Of a stretch of DNA of 64,000 bases, positions 10,033 to 19,460 are shown piece by piece. The DNA is taken from assembly GCA_947501215.1 (NCBI GenBank), contig CANMUS010000002.1, positions 558,001 to 622,000 of the forward strand, written 5' to 3'. A program made the position numbers and the translations under genes. This stretch comes from an uncultured Erythrobacter sp. (GTDB lineage Bacteria; Pseudomonadota; Alphaproteobacteria; Sphingomonadales; Sphingomonadaceae). Position 1 is the stretch's first letter. Every line of letters begins with the position of its first letter. The notes below the pieces were generated by a model that ran no database searches, was not told the origin of the DNA, and worked only from the letters and a program-made list of their open reading frames with translations.

Positions 10033-11370
10033 GTGATCGATATTCTTATCTGCATTGGCGCAGTAACGCTGGGCCTCGCCCTTATTCTTGCGATTGCGTT
10101 CAAGATCGTGCGGCGGGGCGCGCTGACTTTCGAGATCGACGGTTTCTACACCCATGTGATGGACGGGGATCCCGGCCCGATCATCCGCGATGTCCAGCGC
10201 GACGCGACTGCCGTGCTGGAATGCAAGCTCGACGATCCGATGAGCTGTTCCATCAAGGAAGCGGTGGAATGCCATGTCGAGGCCGAGGCGCCGGAGTGCA
10301 ACGTGCTTTTGCTCTCGGGCGGCGGCCAGTGGGGCGCTTTCGGCGCGGGGTTGTTCAAGCGATTGAGCGAACAGAGCGGGGCGAAGGAACTGGGCCTCGA
10401 AGGGATCGGCGTGATCACCGGTATCTCGACCGGTTCGCTGCAGGCGCTAATGATGATGGTGGCGCTCGATCCCAAGCAGACGCCCGTAATGCGTCGTCAT
10501 GCGATCGACCGGCTGGTCTGGGGCTATTCGCCCGAGAAGGAGAGCGAGGTCGTGCGCCATACGGGCCTCGCGCTGGTGCCGTTCTTCGGCTCGGCCGCAG
10601 GCACCGCGCCACTGCGCAAGCGGATCATCGAAGCGCTGTGCCCCGATGGCGACTGCAGACTGGTTGAAGCGATCGGGAACTCCAGCATCGCAGGCTACGC
10701 TGGCTTCGTCGAAGCCGACGACGGCAGCTTCCGCTACGCCGATTTGCGCGAACTGGTGAACAAGGCGCCGAGCCTGGAGAAAGCGGCGGAGGCGCTGGCG
10801 GCAGCCACCATGGCATCGTCGGCCATGCCGGTCTTCCACCAGCAACTGCGGGTGGCCGGATCGGACGGCAAGGCAGTGTCGCTATACGACGGCGGGGTGC
10901 GGCGGTCGGTCTTCTTCGACCGGACCATGGCGATCGTCGATCGGCAAGTGCGCAAGGAGATGGCGTCGCATGGAGTGACCAAGGCCTCCACTACGTCGCA
11001 GGAAAACTTTGCCGAGGAATATCGCAAGACCGCGCCCAAGGTTTACGTCGTTCGTAACGGGCCGACGGTGCGCAAGCCTGCGCCCGAGCTTAATCGCAAG
11101 TCCGGTCCGCTCAAGAATGGCCAGCGCGGGTACGACCTGCTCGTCAACGAAAGCGAGATCGGCGCGATCGCTGCGCTGCGCCTTGGCAATCCCTATGGCG
11201 AGATCCTGCTGACCACGGCCGACATGTACGATACCTTCCCGAGCACTGTCGGCGAGAACTTCAAGGACGACGAGATGTTCAAGCCCGCCTTCATGGCGCG
11301 GCTGCGCGACCTCGGCCGGTTCAAGGCTGATCGCAAGGACGGCCCCTGGTGGGCGCTCAGCACGCTCTGA
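10033..11370 (+). CDS. Membrane-anchored patatin-like phospholipase
   Basis: About 445 residues. An N-terminal hydrophobic helix (roughly residues 2-25) is followed by a patatin domain: glycine-rich oxyanion loop LLSGGGQWGAFGAG, nucleophile elbow GISTGS (Ser at about 131), and DGG with the catalytic aspartate at about residue 290. The family hydrolyses acyl esters of phospholipids or other lipids, and the topology suggests an enzyme tethered to the inner membrane. Two GTG codons compete. 10033 has GGGGGA seven bases upstream, and 10018 would add five residues. Cysteines at about 75-93 (MSCS, ECHVE, PECN) between anchor and domain could form a disulfide outside the cytoplasm. Confidence 0.85.
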   Translation: MIDILICIGAVTLGLALILAIAFKIVRRGALTFEIDGFYTHVMDGDPGPIIRDVQRDATAVLECKLDDPMSCSIKEAVECHVEAEAPECNVLLLSGGGQWGAFGAGLFKRLSEQSGAKELGLEGIGVITGISTGSLQALMMMVALDPKQTPVMRRHAIDRLVWGYSPEKESEVVRHTGLALVPFFGSAAGTAPLRKRIIEALCPDGDCRLVEAIGNSSIAGYAGFVEADDGSFRYADLRELVNKAPSLEKAAEALAAATMASSAMPVFHQQLRVAGSDGKAVSLYDGGVRRSVFFDRTMAIVDRQVRKEMASHGVTKASTTSQENFAEEYRKTAPKVYVVRNGPTVRKPAPELNRKSGPLKNGQRGYDLLVNESEIGAIAALRLGNPYGEILLTTADMYDTFPSTVGENFKDDEMFKPAFMARLRDLGRFKADRKDGPWWALSTL

Positions 11371-11402
11371 AGGTAAGGATCGGGTATGCGGACAAAGACT
11401 GT

Positions 11403-11490
11403 TGGTGCGGTCGAGAAGACTCGAACTTCCACGGGTTATTCACCCACAACGACCTCAACGTTGCGCGTCTACCAGTTCCGCCACGACCGC
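11403..11490 (-). tRNA. tRNA-Leu (anticodon GAG)
   Basis: Read on the minus strand, the acceptor stem GCGGTCG/CGACCGC encloses a D-arm, an anticodon stem CAACG/CGTTG with loop TTGAGGT (anticodon GAG), the long variable arm typical of leucine tRNAs, and a T-arm with GTTCGAGTC. The 3' CCA is encoded. The 88-nt length suits a class II tRNA. It reads CUC and CUU codons. It lies alone between a patatin gene and the zinc-ribbon gene, with no integrase or attachment-site duplication nearby. Confidence 0.97.
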
Positions 11491-11602
11491 ACACAGTCTG
11501 CATCGGGAGCGCGTGAATCGCACGCCGTCCCGCCGGTAGGAGCGCGCCATTAGCAGCGCCGCCACGCCCTCGCAAGCATGTTTGTGAGGTGGTTCGGCCC
11601 GC

Positions 11603-12484
11603 TCAGCGCGGGGCCCAACCGATATCCGCGAAGACGGCCGATTTCGGCACGTCGGTCACGGCCTCGTTGATCGTCATTTCCTCGCCCGGAGCCAGCGTCG
11701 GCTGTGGCGGGTTGACGACCCAGCTGTAAACCTGCCGCTCCCGCTGGTCGAGCAGCACGATCAGGATCGGCGGGACGTTGCGGCTTTCGCGCGCAGTGTT
11801 GCTCACCACGATCTTCGCGCCGAAGAATTCCGTGCCGTTGGGCAGTGTGCGCCGCTCCTGCTCCTCGACCGGAAAGGACAGTTCGAGATCGGGCTGCGCC
11901 TGGCCGAACAGCGGCTTCGACACCGGCACCCAGTCCGGCAGGCCGACGTAATTCACCGTGAGGATCGTTCCTACCGCCAGCAAGGCGAAGACCGCCGCGG
12001 CGATCGTCCACATCTTGGTGATGTTGCGGCGCGGGCGGAACGGCGGGGCATGGTCGAAGCTGGACGCGCTGTCGTCCGTATCTTGGGGTTCGGGCGCGGG
12101 CGGCAAATCGTCCTGCACCTCACCATAGGGTGGTTCAGCCTCGTCGAAATCCGGCCCGTCGCGCTGTTCCTTTGCTGCAGGGGCGGCACCGCCATAGCTG
12201 ACGTCCGAGGCGGCGGTGGCTGGTGCGTCCGCATTCGTGGTGGCCGGCTGGGGGACAGGCGCGGGCTCGGGGGCCGGTCTCGGAGCCGGAGCCGGAGTTG
12301 GCGTGGCGGCAGCAGGGGGAGGCGGCGCAGGCACCGCAGCGGCCGCTGCGATCTGCTCTGCGTCGGGTCCGTCCTGGTACCAGCTGTGCTTGCATTTCGC
12401 GCAGCGCACCGTCCGGCCTTCGATCCCGATGGCGCTATCGGGCACCACATATCGGGTCGAACAGGCGGGACAGGCGATGATCAT
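11603..12484 (-). CDS. MJ0042-type zinc-ribbon membrane protein
   Basis: 293 residues. The N-terminus has a zinc ribbon with CPAC at about 5-8 and CAKC at about 28-31, of the MJ0042 type (CPxC, RCxxC, HSW). A long Ala/Pro-rich linker (about 45-150) follows, then one transmembrane helix at about 160-180 and a C-terminal extracytoplasmic domain (about 195-293) that looks like DUF3426. Many alphaproteobacteria keep such a protein next to ftsEX, transcribed divergently, as here. Function is unknown. The ribbon may bind nucleic acid or protein, while the outer domain may sense the envelope. Confidence 0.85.
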   Translation of the reverse strand: MIIACPACSTRYVVPDSAIGIEGRTVRCAKCKHSWYQDGPDAEQIAAAAAVPAPPPPAAATPTPAPAPRPAPEPAPVPQPATTNADAPATAASDVSYGGAAPAAKEQRDGPDFDEAEPPYGEVQDDLPPAPEPQDTDDSASSFDHAPPFRPRRNITKMWTIAAAVFALLAVGTILTVNYVGLPDWVPVSKPLFGQAQPDLELSFPVEEQERRTLPNGTEFFGAKIVVSNTARESRNVPPILIVLLDQRERQVYSWVVNPPQPTLAPGEEMTINEAVTDVPKSAVFADIGWAPR

Positions 12485-12640
12485 GGTGAATGCCTGCTTA
12501 GGGCGGCAGGCGAATCACGACAAGCGAGAGGCCTGTTCGCAACCCCGCAGGGCGGCTTTTTTCCACATCGATGCGCGGTTATAGGCCTTGGCGACCATGA
12601 AAGGCGCCATCAAACCTCTCTCGATCCGGGCCGAACGCGC

Positions 12641-13366
12641 ATGAGCGCCCCGGAAAGCGAGATCGTGCAGTTCGACAATGTCGGCCTGCGCTACGGCACC
12701 GATCGCGAAATTCTCTCGAACATTTCCTTCACCCTGTTTCCGGGGCGATTCTATTTTCTCACCGGGGCGAGCGGGGCGGGCAAGACCTCGCTGCTCAAGC
12801 TGCTTTATCTCGCGCAGCGCCCGTCGCGCGGGGCGATCCGCATGTTCGGTACCGACGTGATTACCCTGCCGCGCGAGCGGCTGCCAGCCTATCGCAGGCG
12901 AATGGGCGTGGTATTCCAGGATTTCCGGCTGGTCGATCACCTGAGCGCTTTCGACAATATTGCGCTGCCGCTGCGCGTGTCGGGCGTGCGCGAAGCCGAT
13001 CTGCAGGGGCCGGTCACCGACATGCTCGAGTGGGTCGGGCTGGGCCACCGCGCCGAAGCGCGTCCGGCGACGCTGTCTGGCGGCGAGCAACAGCGAGTCG
13101 CAATTGCCCGCGCCGTTATCGGACGCCCGGACATGCTTGTGGCCGATGAGCCGACCGGCAACGTCGATCCGGAAATGGCCCTCAAGCTGATCCGCCTCTT
13201 CGAAGCGCTCAATCGCCTGGGCACGACGGTGGTGGTCGCAACGCACGACGTCCACCTCATTCGCAAAGTGCCGGATTCGCTCATTATGCGGCTCGACAAG
13301 GGCACGCTCGCCGACCCGACGGGTGCCTTGCGCTATCCGCCCCGACGGGTCGAGGCTGGGCGATGA
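12641..13366 (+). CDS. ftsE: Cell division ATP-binding protein FtsE
   Basis: 241 residues. ABC ATPase that with FtsX forms the divisome complex activating periplasmic peptidoglycan hydrolases. Walker [11 protein letters not shown]-loop [12 protein letters not shown], signature [14 protein letters not shown], Walker [12 protein letters not shown] and the switch histidine THDVHL are all intact. Start ATG 12641 was chosen because similarity begins shortly after, even though the frame is open far upstream. The stop overlaps the ftsX start by 4 bp (ATGA), showing a translationally coupled pair. Confidence 0.96.
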   Translation: MSAPESEIVQFDNVGLRYGTDREILSNISFTLFPGRFYFLTGASGAGKTSLLKLLYLAQRPSRGAIRMFGTDVITLPRERLPAYRRRMGVVFQDFRLVDHLSAFDNIALPLRVSGVREADLQGPVTDMLEWVGLGHRAEARPATLSGGEQQRVAIARAVIGRPDMLVADEPTGNVDPEMALKLIRLFEALNRLGTTVVVATHDVHLIRKVPDSLIMRLDKGTLADPTGALRYPPRRVEAGR

Positions 13367-14295
13367 AGCGCCCCCCAGTCGTCACGCGCGCAGTCGAGCG
13401 CGGACTCTCGCCCTTCCGCGGGAAGCGGGCGGCACATCTTCTGCCGCGCGCCCGGTTGGGTGGGCCGATGCCCTGGGTCATCGCGATCATGGTCGCCATC
13501 ACGGTCCTCGCGACGGCTGGCGGGCTGGCGCTCTCCAATCTCGTGGCGCGCGCGAGCGGAGATCTCGCCAGTAGCGCGACGGTGCAGATCGTCGACCCCG
13601 ATCCCCGCACGCGTAGCGCGCAAGCGGAGGCCGCGCGCGATCTCCTTGCTTCAGATCCGGTCGTCGTGAGTGTCGCTGTTCTCCCCGAAGATGAGGTAGA
13701 GGCCTTGCTCGAACCTTGGCTTGGTGCCGGGGCCGAGGACGATGCCCTCCCGATCCCGGCTTTGATCGAGTTGCGTTTGCGCGACGGCTCGAGCGAAACG
13801 GAACTGGCCCGGCTCGCCGATCTGTTGGCAGAGGCTGCGCCCGACGCGCGGATCGATGCCCAGTCGGACTGGCTTGCGCCAGTGCTCTCCGCCCTTTCCA
13901 CGCTGCGCTGGATGGCGTTCGGCCTCATCGCCCTGCTTGCCTTCACCGGCGCAGCCGCCGTCTGGCTGGCAGCCCGCAATGCGCTCGGCTCCAATCGCGA
14001 CACGATCGAAATCGTCCATCTGCTCGGCGGAAGCGACGACCAGATCGCGCGTATCTTCCAGCGCTCGATCCTGCTGGATGCGCTGGTCGGCGGTTTGCTT
14101 GGCCTGTTGGCCGGATTTGCGGCCGTGCTGCTGATGGGGGCGCAGTTCGCGGTACTCGATTCTGGTCTCGTCGCGGGTGGCGGGCTTGATCGGCTCGACT
14201 GGATGCTGCTTGCGCTGGTTCCGCTTTTCGCCATCGCGATTGCCGTCTACACGGCGCGCATGACCGTCCTCTCGTCCCTCAGGAAGATGCTGTGA
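13363..14295 (+). CDS. ftsX: Cell division protein FtsX
   Basis: 310 residues. Inner-membrane partner of FtsE. A basic cytoplasmic N-terminus is followed by a first transmembrane helix (about 37-58), a periplasmic domain of roughly 100 residues, and three C-terminal helices with the family segment LLGGSDDQIARIFQRS between the second and third. That segment is the typical FtsX cytosolic loop. The gene overlaps both neighbours by 4 bp (ATGA with ftsE, GTGA with the DUF218 gene), so the operon is tightly coupled. Confidence 0.94.
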   Translation: MKRPPVVTRAVERGLSPFRGKRAAHLLPRARLGGPMPWVIAIMVAITVLATAGGLALSNLVARASGDLASSATVQIVDPDPRTRSAQAEAARDLLASDPVVVSVAVLPEDEVEALLEPWLGAGAEDDALPIPALIELRLRDGSSETELARLADLLAEAAPDARIDAQSDWLAPVLSALSTLRWMAFGLIALLAFTGAAAVWLAARNALGSNRDTIEIVHLLGGSDDQIARIFQRSILLDALVGGLLGLLAGFAAVLLMGAQFAVLDSGLVAGGGLDRLDWMLLALVPLFAIAIAVYTARMTVLSSLRKML

Positions 14296-14822
14296 TCCTG
14301 CGTTTCGTCGCTGCCGTAGTCCTTGTCTATGCTTTCGGATTCATTGGATTTGCGATGACGCTGCCCCAGCCGCTCGCCGGTGAGCCGACCGACGCGGTCA
14401 TCGTCCCGACCGGCGGTCCCGGGCGGATCGCGCGCGGTCTCGATATCGTCGATCGGGGCCTGGCCAAGGAATTGTTCGTATCCGGCGTCGATCCCGAGGT
14501 GACGACGGAAGAGTTCGCCGCCGAATTCGACGTGTCGTCGAGAACGATGGATTGCTGCGTCACGCTGGGCCGCCTTGCGGTCGATACCCGCAGCAATGCG
14601 GGAGAGGCGGCGGAATGGCTCAAGGAGCACGACTTTTCCTCCGTCCGCCTCGTGACCACGGATTGGCATATGGCCCGTGCGGCCAATGAATTCAGCGGAG
14701 CGCTGCCGGATGGCACGGTGATCGAAAAGGATGCAGTGGTCTCTTCGCCCGAGCTTGCAACGCTGTTTCTCGAATATAACAAGCTGATTGCGGCGGCAGT
14801 CTCGCAAGGCCTACCCGTCTGA
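14292..14822 (+). CDS. YdcF/DUF218 family membrane-anchored protein
   Basis: 176 residues, GTG start overlapping the ftsX stop. An N-terminal signal anchor (about 4-22) precedes a DUF218 core: DAVIVPTGGPGRIARGLDIV, KELFVSGVD, DTRSNAGEAAEWLKEH and LVTTDWHMARA. This is the pattern of the SanA/ElyC/YdcF group, which is linked to envelope or peptidoglycan integrity in enterobacteria. Catalysis is not established for the family. Position between ftsX and an acyltransferase gene supports an envelope role. Confidence 0.9.
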   Translation: MILRFVAAVVLVYAFGFIGFAMTLPQPLAGEPTDAVIVPTGGPGRIARGLDIVDRGLAKELFVSGVDPEVTTEEFAAEFDVSSRTMDCCVTLGRLAVDTRSNAGEAAEWLKEHDFSSVRLVTTDWHMARAANEFSGALPDGTVIEKDAVVSSPELATLFLEYNKLIAAAVSQGLPV

Positions 14823-14829
14823 CGCTGTC

Positions 14830-15510
14830 ATGCGATACTTGCGCAATTTCGCCTTCTATCCGGCCTTCTACCTCGGTTCGCTGTTGATTACGTCTGCGTC
14901 GCTGGTCGCCCTGCCGTTCAGCGTCGACCGGTTCCGCTATTTCGTACGTATGTGGTCGAACTGGCAGCGCTGGTGCCTGACGCACCTGCTTGGCTGCGAG
15001 ATCGTGATCGAAGGCAGCGGCCCGCTCGACGAGCCGGTGCTCTACGCGATCAAGCACGAGAGCTTTTTCGAGGCGATCGATGCGCCTGCGCTGTTCGACA
15101 CCCCCAGCGTATTCGCGAAGGAGGAGCTATTCCGCATCCCGCTCTGGGGTCGTGCGGCCGCTGCGTTCGGGCTCGTCCCCGTGCAGCGCAATGCCGGCGC
15201 GCGGGCGCTGATGCAGATGATCCGCTCGGCCAAGGCGCTGGTGGCGGACGGGCGGCCGCTGGTCATCTTTCCCGAAGGCACCCGCGTTCCGCACGGCGAA
15301 GCCAGACCGCTTCAGTCGGGCTTTGCGGGACTTTACAAGATGCTCGGCCTGCCGGTCGTGCCGGTGGCAGTCGATAGCGGGCCGGTCTATCACCGCGGCC
15401 TGAAAAAGCCGGGCCGGATTACCTATCGCTTCGGCGAGCCGATCCCGCCGGGTCTCCCGCGCGACGAGATCGAAGTCCGCGTGCGCGAAGCGATCAACGC
15501 GCTGAACTGA
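14830..15510 (+). CDS. plsC: 1-acyl-sn-glycerol-3-phosphate acyltransferase
   Basis: 226 residues from the ATG at 14830. Acylates lysophosphatidic acid to phosphatidic acid, the second step of phospholipid synthesis, at the inner membrane. An N-terminal hydrophobic segment (about 8-32) precedes the catalytic motif KHESFFE (a variant of HX4D with glutamate in the last place) and the substrate motif FPEGTR; GLPVVPVAVDSG is also typical. It follows the DUF218 gene by 7 bp. The HX4E form is seen in some alphaproteobacterial PlsC proteins. Confidence 0.92.
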   Translation: MRYLRNFAFYPAFYLGSLLITSASLVALPFSVDRFRYFVRMWSNWQRWCLTHLLGCEIVIEGSGPLDEPVLYAIKHESFFEAIDAPALFDTPSVFAKEELFRIPLWGRAAAAFGLVPVQRNAGARALMQMIRSAKALVADGRPLVIFPEGTRVPHGEARPLQSGFAGLYKMLGLPVVPVAVDSGPVYHRGLKKPGRITYRFGEPIPPGLPRDEIEVRVREAINALN

Positions 15511-15517
15511 CCGCGGC

Positions 15518-16303
15518 TCAGGACCCGGTGAATGCGGCCTTGCGCTTCTGCAGGAAGGCCATACCGCCCTCCATCGCGTCCTTTGTGCCGCCGGCGATCT
15601 TCTGCGTTTCGGCTTCGGCGCGAAGCGTGCTGCCGAAGTCGGACTGTAGCCCGTTGCGCAGCGTCTGCTTCATCAGGCCGAGCGCCACGGTCGGCCCATT
15701 GGCTAATCTTTCGACCAGGGCATTGGCCTCGTCCATCAGCGCATCGTCCTCGACGCATTTGTAGATCAGGCCGATCCGCTCGGCCTCCTCGCCGTGGATT
15801 TTCTCGCCCAGCATCATCATCCGCGTTGCCTGTGCCGTGCCGACGAGGCGCGGGAGCATCCAGCTCGATCCGCCATCCGGCACCAAGCCGATATTGACGA
15901 AGGCCTGCAGGAAATAGCCGCTCTTGCCGGCCAGCACGAAATCGGCCGCCAGCGCGATCGAGCAGCCGACACCGGCGGCAGGCCCCTGCACGGCCGAAAC
16001 CACCGGCACCGGCAGGCTGGCAAGCGTCTGCACCATCGGATTGTAGTGCTGGGTCAGCGAGCGGAATGCGCCTTCGCCACCGGTGATCGAACGTTCGCCG
16101 CGCGCAGAGAGGTCGGCACCCGAACAAAAAGCGCGACCTTCGCCGGTCAGCAGGACGGCGCGCGCATCGTCCAGATTGCGGATCGCGTCGAAAATCTCGT
16201 CTGCCATTTCGGGCGGGCAGGCGTTGAGGCGTTCCGGTCGGTTGAGCGTGACCTTGAGGACATTGCCGGTCTTTTCGGTTTTGATCGTCTGGTAATCGCT
16301 CAT
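15518..16303 (-). CDS. Enoyl-CoA hydratase/isomerase (crotonase) family protein
   Basis: 261 residues starting MSDYQTIKTEK. Crotonase fold, with RPERLNACPPEM, the oxyanion-hole segment GRAFCSGADLSARG, VQGPAAGVGCSIALAADFVLA and LPRLVG. A typical hydratase carries glutamates at the second and third sites. Here the region reads NIGLVPDGGSSWMLPR with Asp at the PDGG position, closer to PaaG-type isomerases/hydratases. It is convergent with plsC and divergent from the racemase gene, with which it probably shares regulation in acyl-CoA catabolism. Confidence 0.88.
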   Translation of the reverse strand: MSDYQTIKTEKTGNVLKVTLNRPERLNACPPEMADEIFDAIRNLDDARAVLLTGEGRAFCSGADLSARGERSITGGEGAFRSLTQHYNPMVQTLASLPVPVVSAVQGPAAGVGCSIALAADFVLAGKSGYFLQAFVNIGLVPDGGSSWMLPRLVGTAQATRMMMLGEKIHGEEAERIGLIYKCVEDDALMDEANALVERLANGPTVALGLMKQTLRNGLQSDFGSTLRAEAETQKIAGGTKDAMEGGMAFLQKRKAAFTGS

Positions 16304-16363
16304 TGGTCGGCCTCTCTCGTCTCGTTCGTTGCGGTTTCGCGGTCTGCGCAATCGCGTTCGTAA

Positions 16364-16400
16364 TTGCAACCCATCGCGCAGCTTGGCATGCAGGTTGCAA
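16364..16400. promoter_or_regulatory. Inverted repeat TTGCAACC...GGTTGCAA between crotonase and racemase genes
   Basis: A perfect 8-bp inverted repeat (16364-16371 and 16393-16400) with a 21-bp gap sits in the 118-bp divergent promoter region. The half-site matches the one repeated upstream of the HxlR-type gene at 37899. It could be an operator for a dimeric or tetrameric repressor that controls both acyl-CoA genes. No T-tract follows, so a terminator is unlikely. Confidence 0.4.
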
Positions 16401-16421
16401 AGCGAGAGGAGAAATACGCAT

Positions 16422-17510
16422 ATGACCGATACCGCTAGCCACGGCCCGCTCACCGGCCTCAAGGTCGTCGAATTCCAGGGAATCGGGCCAGGCCCGCATG
16501 TCGCCATGCTACTCGCCGACATGGGGGCCGAGGTCGTGCGAATCGAGCGGCAGGGCTACCAGCCGATGAACCCAGTGGTCGAACGCGCGCGGCACCGCGT
16601 CGCCGTTGATCTCAAGAGCGAGGATGGTAAGCAGTTCTGCCGCGATGCGCTGGGGAAGGCCGACGTGCTGATCGAAGGATTCCGGCCCGGTGTGATGGAG
16701 CGGCTCGGCCTCGGTCCCGATGCGCTGCTCGAAGCCAATCCGCGCCTCGTCTATGGCCGCATGACCGGCTGGGGGCAGGATGGGCCGCTGGCGCAGGCGG
16801 CCGGGCACGACCTCAACTATATCGCTATCACCGGCGCGCTCGACGCGATCGGCAAGAAGGGCGATTTGCCCATCCCGCCGCAGAACCTGGTCGGCGACTT
16901 CGGCGGCGGGTCCATGTATTGTGCGCTCGGCATCCTCGCCGCGCTCCACGAACGGGAGCGTAGCGGGAAGGGGCAGGTGGTCGATGCAGCGATCGTCGAT
17001 GGCGTGACCAGCCTGATGAGCTTCTTCTTCGGCCAGCCGCCCAGTTCGATCCGCACCACCGAACGCGGCACCGGCCTGCTCGGCGGCGCGGCGCATTTCT
17101 ATCGCTGCTACGAATGTGCGGACGGCAAGGAAATCAGCGTCGGCGCGATCGAACCGCAGTTCTATGCCGAATTGCTCCAGCGCGCCGATGCGCCGGAAAA
17201 GCTGCGCGACGGACAGATGAACCCGTCAAATTGGGACGATTACACGCAAGACCTAGCCGCCATGTTCAAGACGAAAACGCAGGCCGAATGGGTCGAGCTG
17301 CTCGAAGGTACCGATGCTTGCTTCGCCCCGGTCGTGCCGATGGACGAGGCGCGCGAGCATCCGCACATGAAGGCGCGCAATGCCTATGTCGAACACGGCG
17401 GGCGCTGGCATACCGCACCCGCACCGCGTTTCGACCGGACGCCGAACACCATCCGCGATGCGGCGCAGGACGGTGAAGAGGTGGTGGCGCGCTGGCGCGA
17501 AGGGGGCTAG
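16422..17510 (+). CDS. Alpha-methylacyl-CoA racemase (CaiB/BaiF CoA-transferase family)
   Basis: 362 residues, with AGAGGAGA about 9 bases before the ATG. It matches the AMACR branch of family III CoA transferases, which epimerises 2-methylacyl-CoAs by 1,1-proton transfer. The three catalytic positions of the mycobacterial enzyme are recognisable: His in AGHDLNYI, Asp in GDFGGGSMY and Glu in GAIEPQF. It heads a run with an aldehyde dehydrogenase and a MaoC protein, suggesting breakdown of branched-chain or isoprenoid/steroid side-chain acyl-CoAs. Confidence 0.92.
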   Translation: MTDTASHGPLTGLKVVEFQGIGPGPHVAMLLADMGAEVVRIERQGYQPMNPVVERARHRVAVDLKSEDGKQFCRDALGKADVLIEGFRPGVMERLGLGPDALLEANPRLVYGRMTGWGQDGPLAQAAGHDLNYIAITGALDAIGKKGDLPIPPQNLVGDFGGGSMYCALGILAALHERERSGKGQVVDAAIVDGVTSLMSFFFGQPPSSIRTTERGTGLLGGAAHFYRCYECADGKEISVGAIEPQFYAELLQRADAPEKLRDGQMNPSNWDDYTQDLAAMFKTKTQAEWVELLEGTDACFAPVVPMDEAREHPHMKARNAYVEHGGRWHTAPAPRFDRTPNTIRDAAQDGEEVVARWREGG

Positions 17511-17537
17511 TGGCTGCGCGCATAGAGGAGATACCCC

Positions 17538-18956
17538 ATGCGCGACTGCACCAAGTTCTACATCGACGGCCAATGGGTCGATCCGGTCACGGAAAACACC
17601 CAGCCGGTCGAGAACCCGGCGACCGAAGACACAATCGGCCACATCAGCTTCGGCACCAAGGCCGATGTCGACAAGGCCGTCGCCGCGGCACGCCGTGCAT
17701 TCGAGAGCTTCTCGCAGACGAGCAAGGAAGAGCGGCTCACGCTGCTGCGCGCGATCCAGGCCGAGATCGATACCCGCAAGGAAGAGCTCGCCACCGCGGT
17801 CAGCGACGAGATGGGCGCGCCGATGAGCCTCGCCAATGGCCCGCATGTCGGCCTGCTCGCCGGGCACTGCGCGAAGGCCATCGAAGTGCTTGAGGGGTTT
17901 TCGTTCGAGCGGCAGGATGGTCCGACGCTGCATGTATGGGAGCCGGTCGGCGTGGTCGGCATGATCACCCCGTGGAACTGGCCGCTGAACCAGATCGCCT
18001 GCAAGGTTTTCCCCGCGCTGGCGACCGGCAATACCATGGTGCTGAAGCCGAGCGAGATCGCGCCTTTCAACGCCTATATCTTTGCCGAGATCATGGATGC
18101 GGCCGGCGTTCCGGCAGGCGTGTTCAACCTCGTCAACGGCGACGGGCCGGGTGTGGGCGAGGCGATCAGCGGTCATCCCGATATCGACATGGTCAGCTTC
18201 ACCGGATCGACCCGTGCGGGCGTGCTGATCGCCAAGAACGCCGCCGACACGGTCAAGCGCGTGGCGCAGGAACTGGGCGGGAAAAGCCCCAATATCGTGC
18301 TCGACGACAGCGCTTTCGCCAAATCGGTCGCAAAGGGGACCGTCGGCATGATGGGCAATTCGGGCCAGACCTGCACCGCGCCGAGCCGCATGCTGGTGCC
18401 GCATGCGCGCATGGAAGAGGCCAAGGCGGCCGCCAAGGAAGCCGCCGAGGGCGTGATGCCCGGCGATCCCAAGGGCAATGCCGCCATCGGTCCGGTGGTC
18501 AGCCGCACGCAGTGGGACAAGATTCAGGGCCTGATCGAAAAGGGTATCGAGGAAGGCGCGACGCTGGTCGCAGGCGGCCCCGGCAAGCCCGAGGGGCTGG
18601 AGACCGGCCACTACGTCAAGCCCACTGTCTTCGCCGATGTCGACAACAACATGACCATCGCCCGCGAGGAAATCTTCGGGCCGGTCCTGACCATCATCGG
18701 TTACGAGGACTACGACGATGCGATCCGCATCGCCAACGACACCGAATACGGCCTCGCCAGCGCAATCACCGGCGAGGATATCGAACAGGCCCGCAGTCTC
18801 GCCAAGCGCATCCGCGCAGGCCGGGTTGCGATCAATGGCGGCTACGACATGAATGCGGCCTTCGGCGGCTACAAGAAGTCGGGGAACGGCCGCGAATGGG
18901 GCGAGTGGGGCTTCCACGACTTCCTCGAAGTGAAAGCCGTGATGGGGCATAGCTGA
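17538..18956 (+). CDS. NAD(P)-dependent aldehyde dehydrogenase
   Basis: 472 residues. Standard ALDH layout: [12 protein letters not shown] and KPSEIAP for cofactor binding, FTGSTRAG, general base in QELGGKSPN, nucleophile in [19 protein letters not shown], and the C-terminal [16 protein letters not shown]. It oxidises an aldehyde to the acid; the substrate is not evident. It lies 27 bp after the racemase and overlaps the MaoC gene (TGATG), so it is expected to be expressed with them. The C-terminal GNGRE sequence is common in sphingomonad ALDHs placed near acyl-CoA genes. Confidence 0.93.
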   Translation: MRDCTKFYIDGQWVDPVTENTQPVENPATEDTIGHISFGTKADVDKAVAAARRAFESFSQTSKEERLTLLRAIQAEIDTRKEELATAVSDEMGAPMSLANGPHVGLLAGHCAKAIEVLEGFSFERQDGPTLHVWEPVGVVGMITPWNWPLNQIACKVFPALATGNTMVLKPSEIAPFNAYIFAEIMDAAGVPAGVFNLVNGDGPGVGEAISGHPDIDMVSFTGSTRAGVLIAKNAADTVKRVAQELGGKSPNIVLDDSAFAKSVAKGTVGMMGNSGQTCTAPSRMLVPHARMEEAKAAAKEAAEGVMPGDPKGNAAIGPVVSRTQWDKIQGLIEKGIEEGATLVAGGPGKPEGLETGHYVKPTVFADVDNNMTIAREEIFGPVLTIIGYEDYDDAIRIANDTEYGLASAITGEDIEQARSLAKRIRAGRVAINGGYDMNAAFGGYKKSGNGREWGEWGFHDFLEVKAVMGHS

Positions 18957-19408
18957 TGGCGGGCCGGCATTTCGACGAATGGCAGGTGGGTGACCGGATC
19001 GAGCACGAGATTCGGCGCACCGTCACCGAAACGGACAATCTGCTCTTCACCACCATGACGCACAATCCGCAGCCGCTGCATCTCGATGCCGAGGCGGCGA
19101 AGGCAAGCGAGTTCGGCCAGATCCTCGTCAACGGCACCTTCACCTTCTCGCTGATGGTGGGACTCTCCGTCGGAGACACCACGCTCGGCACGCTGGTCGC
19201 CAATCTCGGTTACGACAAGCTGGTGATGCCCAAGCCCGTGTTCATCGGCGATACCCTGCATGCGACGAGCGAGGTGATCGGCCTGCGCGAAAGCAAGTCG
19301 CGGCCCGGATCGGGCATCGTCACTTTCGTGCACGAGGCGATCAACCAGCGCGGCGAAACCGTCTGCCGGTGCGAGCGTTCGGCCTTGTTGAAGTCCGCAG
19401 CTACCTGA
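18956..19408 (+). CDS. MaoC family (R)-specific enoyl-CoA hydratase-like protein
   Basis: 150 residues, hot-dog fold. The hydratase-2 motif is visible around [18 protein letters not shown], which supplies the Asn/His pair in place of the classical D-x5-H, followed by [17 protein letters not shown]. The family hydrates trans-2-enoyl-CoA or acts on related thioesters such as mesaconyl-CoA. Start ATG overlaps the ALDH stop. It completes the three-gene acyl-CoA module and probably works on the same pathway intermediate. Confidence 0.88.
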   Translation: MAGRHFDEWQVGDRIEHEIRRTVTETDNLLFTTMTHNPQPLHLDAEAAKASEFGQILVNGTFTFSLMVGLSVGDTTLGTLVANLGYDKLVMPKPVFIGDTLHATSEVIGLRESKSRPGSGIVTFVHEAINQRGETVCRCERSALLKSAAT

Positions 19409-19460
19409 CAGCGAACAACTTTTTCGCTTCTTGCGTGTTATGGGCGCTGAGGAGAGCAGG

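Noticed and set aside
11403-11490. tRNA-Leu as an attachment site for an integrated element
   Set aside because: No integrase, no direct repeat of the tRNA 3' end and no change in gene type are seen on either side.
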